Positions 28,184-39,500 of a stretch of 64,000 nucleotides of DNA are shown here, one piece after another. The DNA is taken from assembly GCF_903944925.1 (NCBI RefSeq), contig NZ_CAJATU010000086.1, positions 53,249-117,248 of the forward strand, given 5' to 3'. The notes beneath the pieces are model-generated. The model searched no databases, had not been told where the DNA came from, and saw only the letters and a program-made list of their open reading frames with translations. The position numbers were made by a program, and so were the translations under genes. The first letter of the stretch is position 1, and every line of letters starts with the position of its first letter. Origin of the DNA: an uncultured Rhodopila sp. (GTDB lineage: Bacteria > Pseudomonadota > Alphaproteobacteria > Acetobacterales > Acetobacteraceae).

Positions 28184-28279
28184 TCAGGAGGCCCAGTTCT
28201 CGCGAAAATCGGCATTCAAGGTGACGCCGCCATCGACGTAAAGCGTTTGCCCGGTGATATAGGCTGCGTCGTCGGAGGC
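28184..28279 (-). pseudogene. Remnant of a short-chain dehydrogenase/reductase C-terminus
   Basis: Minus-strand translation gives an intact SDR tail: SDDAAYITGQTLYVDGGVTL, then NADFRENWAS and stop. YITGQTLYVDGG is a hallmark of the last strand and helix of SDR enzymes. The frame is closed upstream by a TAG at 28280-28282, and no SDR sequence continues beyond it. Only about 32 residues remain from a roughly 250-residue gene. Confidence 0.75.
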
Positions 28280-28486
28280 CTAGCATCGATTTGCTCCACC
28301 GTGGCGCTCGGGTCATCGTTTCGCCCAAAAATGTTTTGATAGCGTCAGCGAAGTTCCAACGGCGGCGAGATTGCCACGCACAATATCGACCCGAAACAGA
28401 ACGAATTCGATTGGCTCGGCGACCTTATAAATGGCATATCGGAATGGGCGTCTAAATTTGAGTCGTCTTTATGGGAATTATCGCAA
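28280..28486. other. Intergenic stretch upstream of the orphan histidine kinase
   Basis: A 207-base, AT-richer stretch between the SDR remnant and the kinase gene. I see no gene or clear promoter consensus here. It may represent the scar of the deletion that removed the rest of the SDR gene. Confidence 0.35.
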
Positions 28487-29581
28487 ATGAGAGATTTGCC
28501 ACGCGCTATGTCTCCGCGAAGCGCTTGTGCTGGTGCAATGGATGGCTTGGCCTCGAGTCACGATGACGAGGCCGGCGGTTCCGTCCAGCGTCAAACGACC
28601 GGCCGGAGACAAAAGCGTGCAATCGAACCTGAACGCCACGCGGCTGTGCCGGCGACGCTGCGCGCGTCGCTCGCCAGGCGAACCCGGGACCTGGCGATCG
28701 CGCGGGAGAAACTGCGGACCGAGGCGGAGGAGCGTGCTCGTCTTGAGACTTTGCTGCGGCAGGCTCAGAAAATGGCCGCGGTTGGATATCTCGCCAGCGG
28801 CCTCGCACATGACTTCAATAATTTGCTGGGTGTCGTCATGTGCAGCCTGGACATGATGGGGCGGCGGATCGATTCCGGCAACGCGGACGGGATGGCGCGG
28901 TATATGGCAAACGCCGTAAGCTCGACCGATCGCGCCGCTTCTCTCAGCCGGCGTCTGCTGGATTTCGCGCGTCCCCGGGCGCCGGGCGCCAAACCGACCG
29001 ATCCGCAAACCCTGATTTCCGGCTGGGAAGATCTGTTCCGCGCCGTTGCCGGCTCGAATATCAATCTTGAAATCGAAACGGACGGCGGCACGTGGTCGAT
29101 CATGTGCGAACCCGATGAGTTGGACAACGCAGTCCTGAACCTGGTCCTCAACGCCCGTGATGCCATGCCAGTGGGTGGCGGGCTGGTTGTGCGGGTCGCA
29201 AACGTTTGCCTTGATGAGGCCCGGGCGGGATCTCTGGGCTGCGGCATCGATCCCGGCGAGTTTGTTGCGATTTCTGTGACTGACACCGGCATCGGGATCG
29301 CACCGGAGGTCGTTGCGAAACTCTTTCAGCCGTTTTTCACAACCAAGCCCGCAGGCCAGGGCACTGGTCTGGGATTGGCCATGGTTCTCGGTTTCGCCAA
29401 ACAGATCGGCGGCCAGGTTCACATTGAATCGGAACTCGGCCGAGGATCGACCTTCAAGCTCTTGCTGCCGCGCTGCGATGCCTGCGGCGCCTGTACCGGT
29501 GGCGATGCCTCCATGTGGGCAACAACCACGTCCGCGCTTCAATCACAGTTCGCGGCCCCCGGCGTAGTGGCGATGGAATAA
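28487..29581 (+). CDS. Orphan cytoplasmic sensor histidine kinase
   Basis: A 364-residue histidine kinase without a visible sensor or membrane segment. A coiled region (TRDLAIAREKLRTEAEERARLE) leads into the phosphoacceptor motif GLAHDFNNLL with His108, as in HisKA_4-type hybrid-kinase families. The ATPase domain has N (LNLVLNARDAM), G1 (VTDTGIGI), F (FQPFFTTK) and G2 (GTGLGLAMV) boxes. The N-terminal about 50 residues are poorly conserved, so the start is uncertain. No response regulator gene is adjacent; the nearest is at 40154. Confidence 0.85.
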   Translation: MRDLPRAMSPRSACAGAMDGLASSHDDEAGGSVQRQTTGRRQKRAIEPERHAAVPATLRASLARRTRDLAIAREKLRTEAEERARLETLLRQAQKMAAVGYLASGLAHDFNNLLGVVMCSLDMMGRRIDSGNADGMARYMANAVSSTDRAASLSRRLLDFARPRAPGAKPTDPQTLISGWEDLFRAVAGSNINLEIETDGGTWSIMCEPDELDNAVLNLVLNARDAMPVGGGLVVRVANVCLDEARAGSLGCGIDPGEFVAISVTDTGIGIAPEVVAKLFQPFFTTKPAGQGTGLGLAMVLGFAKQIGGQVHIESELGRGSTFKLLLPRCDACGACTGGDASMWATTTSALQSQFAAPGVVAME

Positions 29582-29656
29582 TTCGAAGATACGGTATCGA
29601 CTCGTATGGCTCCGCGTGCCCGGCCCGCGGATAACACCTGAGCGGTTCCGGTCGGT

Positions 29657-29925
29657 TTATTCCGCCTTCCTGCCGCGTAACAACCGCGGCCCGAGCAGGC
29701 CGCTGCCCAGCAGAAGTAGATGTTCGCGCCCTGGGTGTCGGTCGAATCGTCATGCCAATTCATTGTTATAGTGTTGCCGGCGCCGGTGAACGTGCCGCTT
29801 CCGGAAGTCAGGGCGAGCCGACCAGCGGGAGAGGAGCCTGTCGCGCTGACCGAAACGATCGCATGAATGGCGTCGGCTGAACTGTTGACGACGCTCAAGG
29901 ACTGCTCATGCGCCGCGGGCGCCAT
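29657..29925 (-). pseudogene. Decayed PEP-CTERM-type secreted protein
   Basis: Two frames on the minus strand carry parts of one protein. The first, ending near 29725, reads QSLSVVNSSADAIHAIVSVS and later GSGTFTGAGNTITMNWHDD, after a signal-peptide-like MAPAAHEQ. The second, read in a shifted frame from 29725 to a stop at 29657-29659, gives EHLLLLGSGLLGPRLLRGRK. That is a PEP-CTERM sorting tail: a hydrophobic helix followed by basic residues. The middle of the protein and the upstream signal are missing or frame-shifted. The loss is explained by an internal deletion with frameshift. Confidence 0.55.
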
Positions 29926-30140
29926 CGAACCGCGACCGGATCTGCGAAGGTCCGGGGCCAAATCGCCGCCCGGCAACTTACGGAGGCTACCGGCCTGTCG
30001 GAGATGTTGGTGATCTGCAGGCTGCCGGCAGAGCAGCGCGTTCTGCTTTGGAAGGCTGATGCAAAAGCCCGCGGCGAGACGGCAATCGTGCGGGCAGAGG
30101 GGGCGAGTAGGGGCCCTGTCCTCCGAACCCACCCCGACGC

Positions 30141-31007
30141 TCAGGAAAGCGGGTTCGCGCCGCCCCAGCTCAGCTCCGGCACCAGTTTGATCGGGTAGTC
30201 AACGCCGTGATGCTCCGGCGCGGCATGTCGCTTGGGCAGCTTCACCGGCTTCGAAGGAACCTTCTCGTAGGGTATCCGGCTGAGCAAATGATGAATGACG
30301 TTCAGCCGCAGCCGCCGCTTGTCGTCCGACCGGGCAACGAACCACGGCGCCCAGGAGGTGTCGGTTGCCAGGAACATCTCGTCGCGTGCGCTGGAGTATT
30401 CGTGCCAGCGCTCATAGGATTGCAGGTCCATCGGCGACAGCTTCCACAGCTTCCGCGGATCGTTGATGCGTGCCTCCATCCGGCGGGTCTGTTCCTCCTG
30501 GCTGACTTCAAGCCAGTATTTGATCAACGTGATGCCGGAGTCGACGATCATCTTCTCGGTGTTCGGCGCCAGATCGAGGAAGCGCTTAACCTGGTCTTCG
30601 GTGGCGAAGCCCATCACCCGTTCCACGCCTGCGCGATTGTACCAGCTTCGATCGAACACGACGACCTCTCCGGCGGAGGGCAGGTGCGCGGCATAGCGCT
30701 GGAAGTACATCTGCGATTTTTCCCGCTCGGTCGGGGCGGGCAGGGCGACGACACGGAAGACCCGAGGGCTGACCCGTTCGGTCAGCGCCTTGATGGTGCC
30801 GCCTTTGCCGGCGCCGTCGCGGCCTTCGAAGATGACGCAAACTTTGAGGCCCTTATGCACCACCCAGCGCTGCAGGCTGACCAACTCGCCATGCAGTTTT
30901 TCCAGCTCGTGCTCATAGGCGGATCGTTTGAGCTTCCCGGATGCGACAGCTTGCTCCGGGCCGGGTTCCGCCGCGTCTGCGTGGCCGTCCTTCTTCGACT
31001 TCTTCAC
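30141..31007 (-). CDS. ppk2: Polyphosphate kinase 2 family protein
   Basis: Transfers phosphate between polyphosphate and nucleotides, linking polyP stores to ADP/GDP phosphorylation. Walker A GRDGAGKGG lies at residues 62-70, and Walker B VVFDRSWYNRAGVERVMGF and the lid EEQTRRMEARINDPRKLWK are present. The length of 288 fits single-domain PPK2 class I. The Lys-rich N-terminus is variable. It lies downstream of glnS on the same strand, with about 100 bases between. Confidence 0.94.
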   Translation of the reverse strand: MKKSKKDGHADAAEPGPEQAVASGKLKRSAYEHELEKLHGELVSLQRWVVHKGLKVCVIFEGRDGAGKGGTIKALTERVSPRVFRVVALPAPTEREKSQMYFQRYAAHLPSAGEVVVFDRSWYNRAGVERVMGFATEDQVKRFLDLAPNTEKMIVDSGITLIKYWLEVSQEEQTRRMEARINDPRKLWKLSPMDLQSYERWHEYSSARDEMFLATDTSWAPWFVARSDDKRRLRLNVIHHLLSRIPYEKVPSKPVKLPKRHAAPEHHGVDYPIKLVPELSWGGANPLS

Positions 31008-31106
31008 TGTTACGCCCTTGGGTCCTCGTTGCGCCGACCTGTTACGGCAGAGCGCGGCGTTCCGGCAAGGTCCGATGCCGGATCAACAATGCACGTCCGC
31101 CCCCCC

Positions 31107-32795
<1,689 letters not shown>

Positions 32796-32875
32796 GCCTC
32801 CGGCTCCAGAATTTCAGGCCATGCCTATGTGATGCCGCCATAAGCTGAATACAGGGGCGGCATCTGGCGCATTCC

Positions 32876-33772
32876 CTACACGCCCCGGCGCGATTTGGCG
32901 ACTAATGCGGTGCGCGGGCCGCGAATTCTCTCGCGCTGTGCCGTGTAAAGCCCGCTGGCGACGATGATGCCGGCTCCCGTCAGGGTCCAGGCGTCCGGCA
33001 GGTTGCCGAACACCAGGAAGCCCAGGATGCTGACCCAGATCAACTGGGTGTAGAAGAACGGCGCCAGCAGGGAGGCGGGTGCCAGGCGGTGCGCCAGGAT
33101 GACGATCCACTGCCCGCCGGACGCGAGCACGCCCAGTAGCAGGGCCAACCCGAACTGTGGTCCCGTCGGCCGGACTGCCTCAAACGGCAGCAGCACCGTC
33201 AGCACGGCGGCGCCGATGGCGGCCGACCATAGCACGGTCGTCTCGGGCGCGTCGGAGATGGCGATCTTGCGGGTGATGATCAGCGCCAGCGCCCAGCAGA
33301 ACGCGCCGCCGACGCCGAACAGTGACGCCGGTTCAAAGCTGCCCAATCCGGGGCGGACGACGACCAGCATGCCGAGCAGCCCGGCCCCGACGGCGGCCCA
33401 GCGGCGGATGCCGACGGTTTCGCCGAGCAGCGGCACCGACAGGATGGTGATCAGGATCGGCGACAGGAAGTTGATGGTGGTGGCCTGCGCCATGGTCATC
33501 CGGCGGACGCCGTAGACGAACAGCAGCGAGGACAGCACGACGCAGATGCCGCGGGCGACCTGCATGCCCGGATTACGCGGATGCACGGTCTGGCCGGTGA
33601 CGCGACGGCCGAGGAGCAGGGCCATCACCAGGAACAGCACATAGCGGATCCACAGGAACTCCGCGATTGGCAGGCTGGTGCTGAGGAATTTGGCGATGGT
33701 GTCGGATGAGCCGAACAGGACGGTCGCGCCGACCGCCAGCACGATGCCCCGAATCGGATCGTCTGATGACAT
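32876..33772 (-). CDS. DMT-family (EamA) transporter
   Basis: A 298-residue ten-helix drug/metabolite transporter made of two EamA repeats (first around TVLFGSSDTIAKF, second around GVGGAFCWALALIITRKIA). Such proteins export amino acids or other metabolites; the substrate cannot be told from sequence. The gene is divergent from the hydroxyacid dehydrogenase at 33912 with a 139-base shared upstream region. Confidence 0.88.
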   Translation of the reverse strand: MSSDDPIRGIVLAVGATVLFGSSDTIAKFLSTSLPIAEFLWIRYVLFLVMALLLGRRVTGQTVHPRNPGMQVARGICVVLSSLLFVYGVRRMTMAQATTINFLSPILITILSVPLLGETVGIRRWAAVGAGLLGMLVVVRPGLGSFEPASLFGVGGAFCWALALIITRKIAISDAPETTVLWSAAIGAAVLTVLLPFEAVRPTGPQFGLALLLGVLASGGQWIVILAHRLAPASLLAPFFYTQLIWVSILGFLVFGNLPDAWTLTGAGIIVASGLYTAQRERIRGPRTALVAKSRRGV

Positions 33773-33911
33773 GCGAGCTTATAGCGGGGCGGTAACGCGC
33801 ACGCGAGGAAATGAGGTCGCTGCGACTGCGAACCTGGCGTTCTTGATGCCGCCCGGATAGTCGTTACCCGCCGATCCCTGTACGCTTCCCGCCCACGTTC
33901 AGGAGACCGCG

Positions 33912-34871
33912 ATGCAGACCCGTCCGCACCTGCTGCTTTGGACCGACTCGCCCGGCCCTTACATCAATGCCATCACCGCAGCCGGGCTGGCCGATAGTGT
34001 GGCGATCGACTCGCTGGGACGTGGGCATCCGCCGTCGGCGGCGCAGCGCGCCAACACCAGCATTCTGCTCGCCGCCGGCGTCCCCGCGGGCCTGCTGCCA
34101 CAGATGCCGAAGCTGACCTGGGCGCAGTCGCTGACCGCAGGCGTGGAAGGCTGGCTCAGTCTCCCCGACCTGCCGCCCGGCCTGACCCTGACCTGCGCCC
34201 GCGGCACGCATCGGGAATCCATGCCGGAGAACATCCTCGGCGCGCTGTTCCATATCGCCAAACCCTATGCCGCCATCGCCGAGGACCAGAAGCAAAGCCT
34301 CTGGCGCCAGCGCGTCGCCATGCCGCTGAACGGCAAGACTCTCGGCATCCTCGGCCTGGGCGCTATAGGGCGGGAGGTCGCGCGCCTCGCCACCGCTCTC
34401 GGCATGCGCGTCATTGGCACGAAGCGGCGCCCCGCCCCGCTGCCGGGCCTGGCGGAGGTATTTCCGCCCGACCAAACCGATGCCGTGCTGGCACAATCGG
34501 ACTTCGTTCTGCTGCTGTTGCCCGCGACGCCGCAGACCGAGACTCTGATCAACATTGAACGACTGCGGCAGATGAAACAGGGTGCATGGCTGCTGAACTT
34601 CGGTCGCGGCCAGCTCATCAACGACGACGACCTGATCGCCGCGCTCACCGGCAAGATAATCGCCGGAGCGGTGCTCGACGTCTTCCGGCAGGAGCCGCTG
34701 CCGCAACAGCATCCGTTCTGGACGACGGACGGGATCGTTGTCCTGCCCCATATCGGCGGCCCGCACCCGCACCGCGACAGCATTGTCGCGCGCCTGTTCG
34801 TCGAGAATCTGCGCCTGTTTCTCGACGGCAGGCCGTTGAAGGAAGTCGTGGACCGCGCCGCCGGATACTGA
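33912..34871 (+). CDS. D-2-hydroxyacid dehydrogenase (GhrA-like)
   Basis: A 319-residue NAD(P)-dependent dehydrogenase, probably acting on glyoxylate, hydroxypyruvate or a related 2-oxoacid. It has the Rossmann motif GLGAIGREVA, the PATPQTETLINIERLRQMK region, the catalytic Arg region NFGRGQLIN, a Glu near the FRQEPLP segment and the catalytic His in VLPHIGGPHPH. The N-terminal domain is the less conserved GhrA/D-isomer type. It is followed by convergent small genes. Confidence 0.9.
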   Translation: MQTRPHLLLWTDSPGPYINAITAAGLADSVAIDSLGRGHPPSAAQRANTSILLAAGVPAGLLPQMPKLTWAQSLTAGVEGWLSLPDLPPGLTLTCARGTHRESMPENILGALFHIAKPYAAIAEDQKQSLWRQRVAMPLNGKTLGILGLGAIGREVARLATALGMRVIGTKRRPAPLPGLAEVFPPDQTDAVLAQSDFVLLLLPATPQTETLINIERLRQMKQGAWLLNFGRGQLINDDDLIAALTGKIIAGAVLDVFRQEPLPQQHPFWTTDGIVVLPHIGGPHPHRDSIVARLFVENLRLFLDGRPLKEVVDRAAGY

Positions 34872-34875
34872 TCCG

Positions 34876-35034
34876 CTACGCCACGATCGGCCCCGGCGGC
34901 TCGTTGGACGGCGCCGGATCGGGGATTTCCGGCGGCAGGCCGGGCGTCGGGTCCTCGGCCGGGCCGCCCGGTGCCTGCTCCGGTGGCGGGGCGGGTGGCG
35001 GCGACTCCGGCGGCCTGTTCGGTGGGATTGGCAC
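34876..35034 (-). CDS. 52-residue proline-rich small protein
   Basis: A short frame starts at GTG 35032-35034 with AGGAG seven bases upstream. It encodes an almost purely Pro/Glu/Gly/Ala protein (VPIPPNRPPESPPPAPPPEQ at the start, DPAPSNEPPGPIVA at the end). No motif or membrane segment is seen. The good ribosome binding site and clean start argue for a real gene. Low-complexity sequence in high-GC DNA can also be accidental. Confidence 0.5.
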   Translation of the reverse strand: MPIPPNRPPESPPPAPPPEQAPGGPAEDPTPGLPPEIPDPAPSNEPPGPIVA

Positions 35035-35155
35035 GGGCTGTTCTCCTGCGTTTGGAAAATGAACGCGCGCCGCCGCCGCGGGATGCACGCACCGCTTTCG
35101 CGGCGGCGGGAAAGCGTGCAGATTGGCAACTGCGCGAATTAGCCCCGAGGTCAGC

Positions 35156-35458
35156 ATGAGCAGCGATTCACCCATCCACGATTTCGTGCTGCCGCGGCTG
35201 ACCGTGCTGGTCGACGATACAGTGGCGGCGGGCGCAACGCGGGAGGTTGCGGTGGCGGTTATCATCGACCTGATTACCTCGTCCCGCTTCGATACCGCCG
35301 CGCCAGACCCGGCGGCGGATTCGGCGCCACATGACGTGTGGGACCGCGGCCCTGGCTCACCGGTGCTGTTGGACGGTGTCTTTCCCATCGGCGGGCCCGC
35401 CATCGGCGCGCAGGATGAAGCCGATTTCATCAAACCGTTCAATCCGGCGCAAGATTAG
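35156..35458 (+). CDS. Conserved-looking hypothetical protein, 100 residues
   Basis: Not recognised. The acidic 100-residue protein starts at ATG 35156, preceded by a CCGAGG site. Its N-terminal half resembles an amphipathic helix-strand segment (IHDFVLPRLTVLVDDTVAAG, VAVAVIIDLITSS), and its C-terminal half is Pro/Asp-rich and ends DEADFIKPFNPAQD. No signal peptide or membrane span is visible. It is flanked by small genes on the opposite strand. Confidence 0.6.
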   Translation: MSSDSPIHDFVLPRLTVLVDDTVAAGATREVAVAVIIDLITSSRFDTAAPDPAADSAPHDVWDRGPGSPVLLDGVFPIGGPAIGAQDEADFIKPFNPAQD

Positions 35459-35479
35459 CCACTGCCTCGCCACCGGCTG

Positions 35480-35719
35480 TCAGGCGATGACATCCGCATC
35501 AGGGCGATCGGTGCCGTCCGACTGTTCGAGGTGCCACTTTCCGTTTTCGTCCTGATATTCGATTTGCGTGGAGTCTCCCGGCACGTGCTGTTCGGCGGCC
35601 ACCCGTTTGGCCGCAGCCAGCGCCGCGGCACGACTGCGGAAAGGCTCTGAAAACACGTTCTCGAGCTTGTATGCCCAGCCACCGTCGTGTTGGACGACCT
35701 TATAGTGAATTTTTGCCAT
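35480..35719 (-). CDS. DUF2188 family protein
   Basis: A 79-residue protein matching the DUF2188 pattern: IHYKVVQHDGGWAYKLENVF at the start, a helix AAALAAAKRVAAEQH, and IEYQDENGKWHLEQ near the end. Family function is unknown; members are small and often stress-associated. The ATG at 35719 has AGGAGGCG four bases upstream, so a longer frame reaching 35848 was rejected. Confidence 0.82.
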   Translation of the reverse strand: MAKIHYKVVQHDGGWAYKLENVFSEPFRSRAAALAAAKRVAAEQHVPGDSTQIEYQDENGKWHLEQSDGTDRPDADVIA

Positions 35720-35948
35720 CTTCGCCTCCTTCACCGCCGCCCTTTCTACTTCGATTGGCCGTTGTGTTCCAAGACCAGGGAGACCGCCACATGCCGCGCG
35801 CCCGGGCGGGCGCTGGAAAACGTGCATTCGACGGTTCGATGCTTGCATTCGGTATGGTCCGCGCTGTCACCGGCCCATGCCGCCGGGCTCTCGACCCCGA
35901 GCGGCAAGACCGAACGGACATTCGCCCGCCTCTGGCTGCGCCGTGAGA

Positions 35949-36028
35949 TCAATTGTCAATTTCAATTGAGTCATATTCGGATTAGGCCAGGTTACAGTTG
36001 ACTTAGTCTTGTAACCATTTGACCTAAT
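35949..36028. promoter_or_regulatory. Nested inverted repeats in the AT-rich intergenic region
   Basis: TCAATTG (35949-35955) and CAATTGA (35963-35969) form one inverted repeat. Next, ATTAGG (35981-35986) with GGTTACA (35990-35996) mirrors TGTAACC (36010-36016) with CCTAAT (36023-36028), a two-tier dyad. Both tiers are perfect. They could be operators or a folded 5' RNA for a flanking gene. Confidence 0.55.
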
Positions 36029-36596
36029 GCGTTGCCGAAGTCGGGGGCCGTTGATGGACCGCCGGAGCGGGAGCAGGGCGCCGAAACCCGTCCGGGATCC
36101 GCCGCGCCGGTGCGGCGTCTTAGAAATATTACGAGACACGCAGAAAGACATGTCGCGTCGTCTTTATATTCACATCCTATAAATGGCCATGCAAGATAAC
36201 GCGCACGGCTTCGGTCGCCGCCGCTCTTGTCCGCCAGAATCATTTTAATTTCACGAAAATTGCAACTCGAACGATCCTGCCCGAGAGCGTAGCGGGTGTG
36301 GCCGAACAGGAGATTGTCTATTTATTGATACGGACGCCGCGCGGCGTCCCCGGGCGAGGTCAAACCTCCAATATTCGGGACACAACTGTATTATAATTTG
36401 TTCCGGATTTTGACTTCATTATTTCGCTTTATGTTGATACGAATCAACCACATTTCATGCGATGTAGCCTTCCGTGAATAGGCAAAACGCTGTTATAGTT
36501 TTGATAATGTTACAGATGCCGGTCAGCGCTGGAGTGCCGGTCCGTAATGAAAAATCCGACGATCCAGTCGCCAACCATCCAGAAGGGCCTCGCGAG
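36029..36596. other. Long AT-rich intergenic region before the secreted beta-helix protein
   Basis: About 570 bases with lower GC than the surroundings and no convincing gene. It contains a perfect 18-base palindrome (GGACGCCGC at 36332-36340, GCGGCGTCC at 36341-36349). Further along is a small dyad (GTTGAT at 36433-36438, ATCAAC at 36443-36448). A TTGACT near 36411 could be a -35 element, but its -10 is not clear. A GTG frame open from 36474 enters the downstream gene but has intergenic composition. Confidence 0.5.
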
Positions 36597-39500
36597 ATGA
36601 CACACATAACGAATACCGGTTCGCAAACGGGCTGCGATGGCACACTCGGCATACAGGATCCGCCCATCCCGCTATCGGTCGCATGGGCAATTTCAAACAT
36701 ACTCACCGTCGGCGTGGGTGAGGAATACTCCACCATCGCCGCGGCGCTGGCGGCCGCCCGCGACGGCAACATCATAGAAGTCAACGCCGGTACCTATACT
36801 AACGATTTCGCCATCGTCAAAGCCGACGTCACGCTTATCGGCGTCGGCGGCATCGTCAATATGGTCGCCACCGAGCCGCCAACCAACCTCAAGGGCATCA
36901 TCACCGTCGACGCCAGTTGCACGATCGAGAACTTCTCGTTCACCGGCGCCGCGATCAGCGGCGCGGACGGCGGCAACGGCGCGGGAATCCGCTACGAGGG
37001 CGGCAACATGGTGCTGGATAACGATAGTTTCCAGAATAACCAGAACGGCCTCCTCGGGTTCCCGGTCCTGGGCCTGCCGAGCAACTCCGTCGTCCTGAAC
37101 AACGACACGTTCAATGGGAATGGCTCCGGCACCGGCTATACCCATAATGTTTATGTCGGCGCGGTCGATTCGATGACCGTGACGAACTGCGTGTTCGAGC
37201 AGGCCGATTGCGGGCACGAGTTCAAGAGCCGCGCCCTGGTCAACACGATCACCAACAATCTCTTTTGGGATGGCCCGACCGCCACCCCCAGCTACGACAT
37301 CGATCTGCCCAACGGCGGCGCCGACATCGTCGAGAACAACACGATCGAAAAGGGTCCGCTGGCAGTCAACAACACCATGGTCCATTTTGGCGGTGAAGGT
37401 ATCCCGTACAGCGATTCGTCGCTCCTGGTTCAGGGCAACAATTTCATCGACGACCAGGGAGACGCCATAGGCGTGCTGAACCAGACGGCGATCAACGTCA
37501 CCATCAATGGCAACCGCTTCACCAACATGGTGAGCAGCCAGGTCGCTAAGGGTCCGGCGACCGAAACCAACAATGTCGACGGCAACGGCCAGACTTTCGG
37601 CGACACGGCGACGGCGGGGGCGATCCCCGGCAGCACGCAGATCTTTACCGACGCTCTGCCGCACAGCGTCGTACTGGAAAGTTGCACTCCCCAGGCGGTG
37701 CAAGGCGGTGCGGGACTTCTGATCGTCACCGCCATACAAGGCCATGTCGTGGTTATCGGTGGCTCCGGCGGCCTGGACTATACGGAGTGGTCCTGCTCCG
37801 GCGGCAACCAGATCACGACCGCCGCTAAATCCAACAATGTCATCATCCTGGCGGGCCAGGATACGCTGGACAGCGAAGGCTACGACACTATTGTCGTGGG
37901 AAACGGCAACATCACCGCCAGCGTGAACGGCAATGCCGTCATCACAGACGGCACCGGGTCCAACACCTGGTCGGTGAACGGCACCGCGAACATCGCTGCC
38001 AATAACAGCAATGAGTTCATTGGCCTCGGCTCAGCCGGCAATGTCACGGTTACCGGCACGCAAGCCTACATGCAAATCACCAGCAATGGTGGCACCGCCT
38101 CGTTCAACGTCATGCAGGGCGGCGGCCAACAGCAGGCGACGATCGCGGGCGGCTCTGTCAGCTTGCGTATGTACGGCGGCCAGATGCAGATCTCGACCGG
38201 CGGTGGCGCGCAGGGCGCAACCATGACCTTCGCCGCCGGGACGGAGACCGTGACCAGCGCGGGCAGCGATGTCATTTACGCCGGGGCGTCCAATGCCACC
38301 GTCATCGTCGAGGGCGCCGCCCGGGTCTACGCGGGCACCGGGCAACTCAGCGTTTTCGGTCACAGCGACGCGATCGGAGCGTCGGTCTACGCGGCCAACG
38401 GCCTCGTTACGCTCGATGGCGATACCGGGAATATTACCTATTATGGTGGCGATCAGGCGAACACCGTGGACTCCCTTCTGAGCAGCGATCGCTTCGTCGG
38501 CGGGGCCGGCCTTATGACGATCATCGGCGGCAGCAGGGAAACCATCGTCGGCGGGTCCGGCGGCCTGGTGTTCAACTCCGGCGGCGGCGGCGGGAACAAC
38601 GTCGCGACGCAGGCCGGAACAACGAATATCGTGAACCTGTCCGGCTCGGATAGCATCAACAGCCAGGGCACCGATACGATCGCGACGATCGGCACATTGT
38701 CGGGGACAGTCACGGGCAACAGCCGGATCAACGGCGGCAGTGGCGATATTTCCCTGACGCTCTCCGGCTTGGACAGCTTTGTCGGCTACGGGCACGACAC
38801 GCTCACCGCGACCGCCGGGGCCGTCGTAACGATACAGGACTCGGGTTTCAGCTCGGTAACCGAGAGTGGTGCCTCCGTGTCCTATGTTCAGGAGGATTCG
38901 AGCGCGTCGCCAATCGCGAATGTAACGGTGTCAGGAGGAAGCGCCTTCATCCATTCCGACCCGTCGAGCTGCCTTGGAGTCGCGACGAATGCGGGCACAT
39001 CAACGACCGTTGTAATGGGTGCGGGGACGCAGAGTGTAACCTCGTGCGGAGCCGACCAAATCCATGCCGGCACGGGCAGTGCCGGAGTTACAATTAGTGC
39101 AGGCGGTGCAACCGTTTGGGGCGGCTCCGGCGCAACCGGCATCTCCGTCCATGACTGGAATGCGGGTGACACGACCACGGTCTATGGCGGCACGGGATCG
39201 ACGTGCGTTGACGGCGGCGCAGACGCCCTGCATTTCATTGGCGGAAGCGGGTCCGCTGTCATCAATGGGGAATACGGATCGCTCTATATCGTAGGCGGCT
39301 CCGGCAGCGTAACGGCCTCCGGAGGCTGCGCGCCGACGACTTTCATCGGCGGCTCCGGACAAGCCAACATCACCTTCTCGCCGTATGGAGGCAGCGTCCA
39401 GTTCGGGACAGGCAGCACAACGGTGAACGAAGCCGGTTGGGGCTGGGCTTCATCGTTCAAATTCCTGGCGGGAGCAGCACCGTCGACGGACCTGATCAAC

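Noticed and set aside
36474..36596. N-terminal 41-codon extension of the beta-helix protein from a GTG
   Set aside because: AT-rich, no ribosome binding site, and intergenic-like composition.
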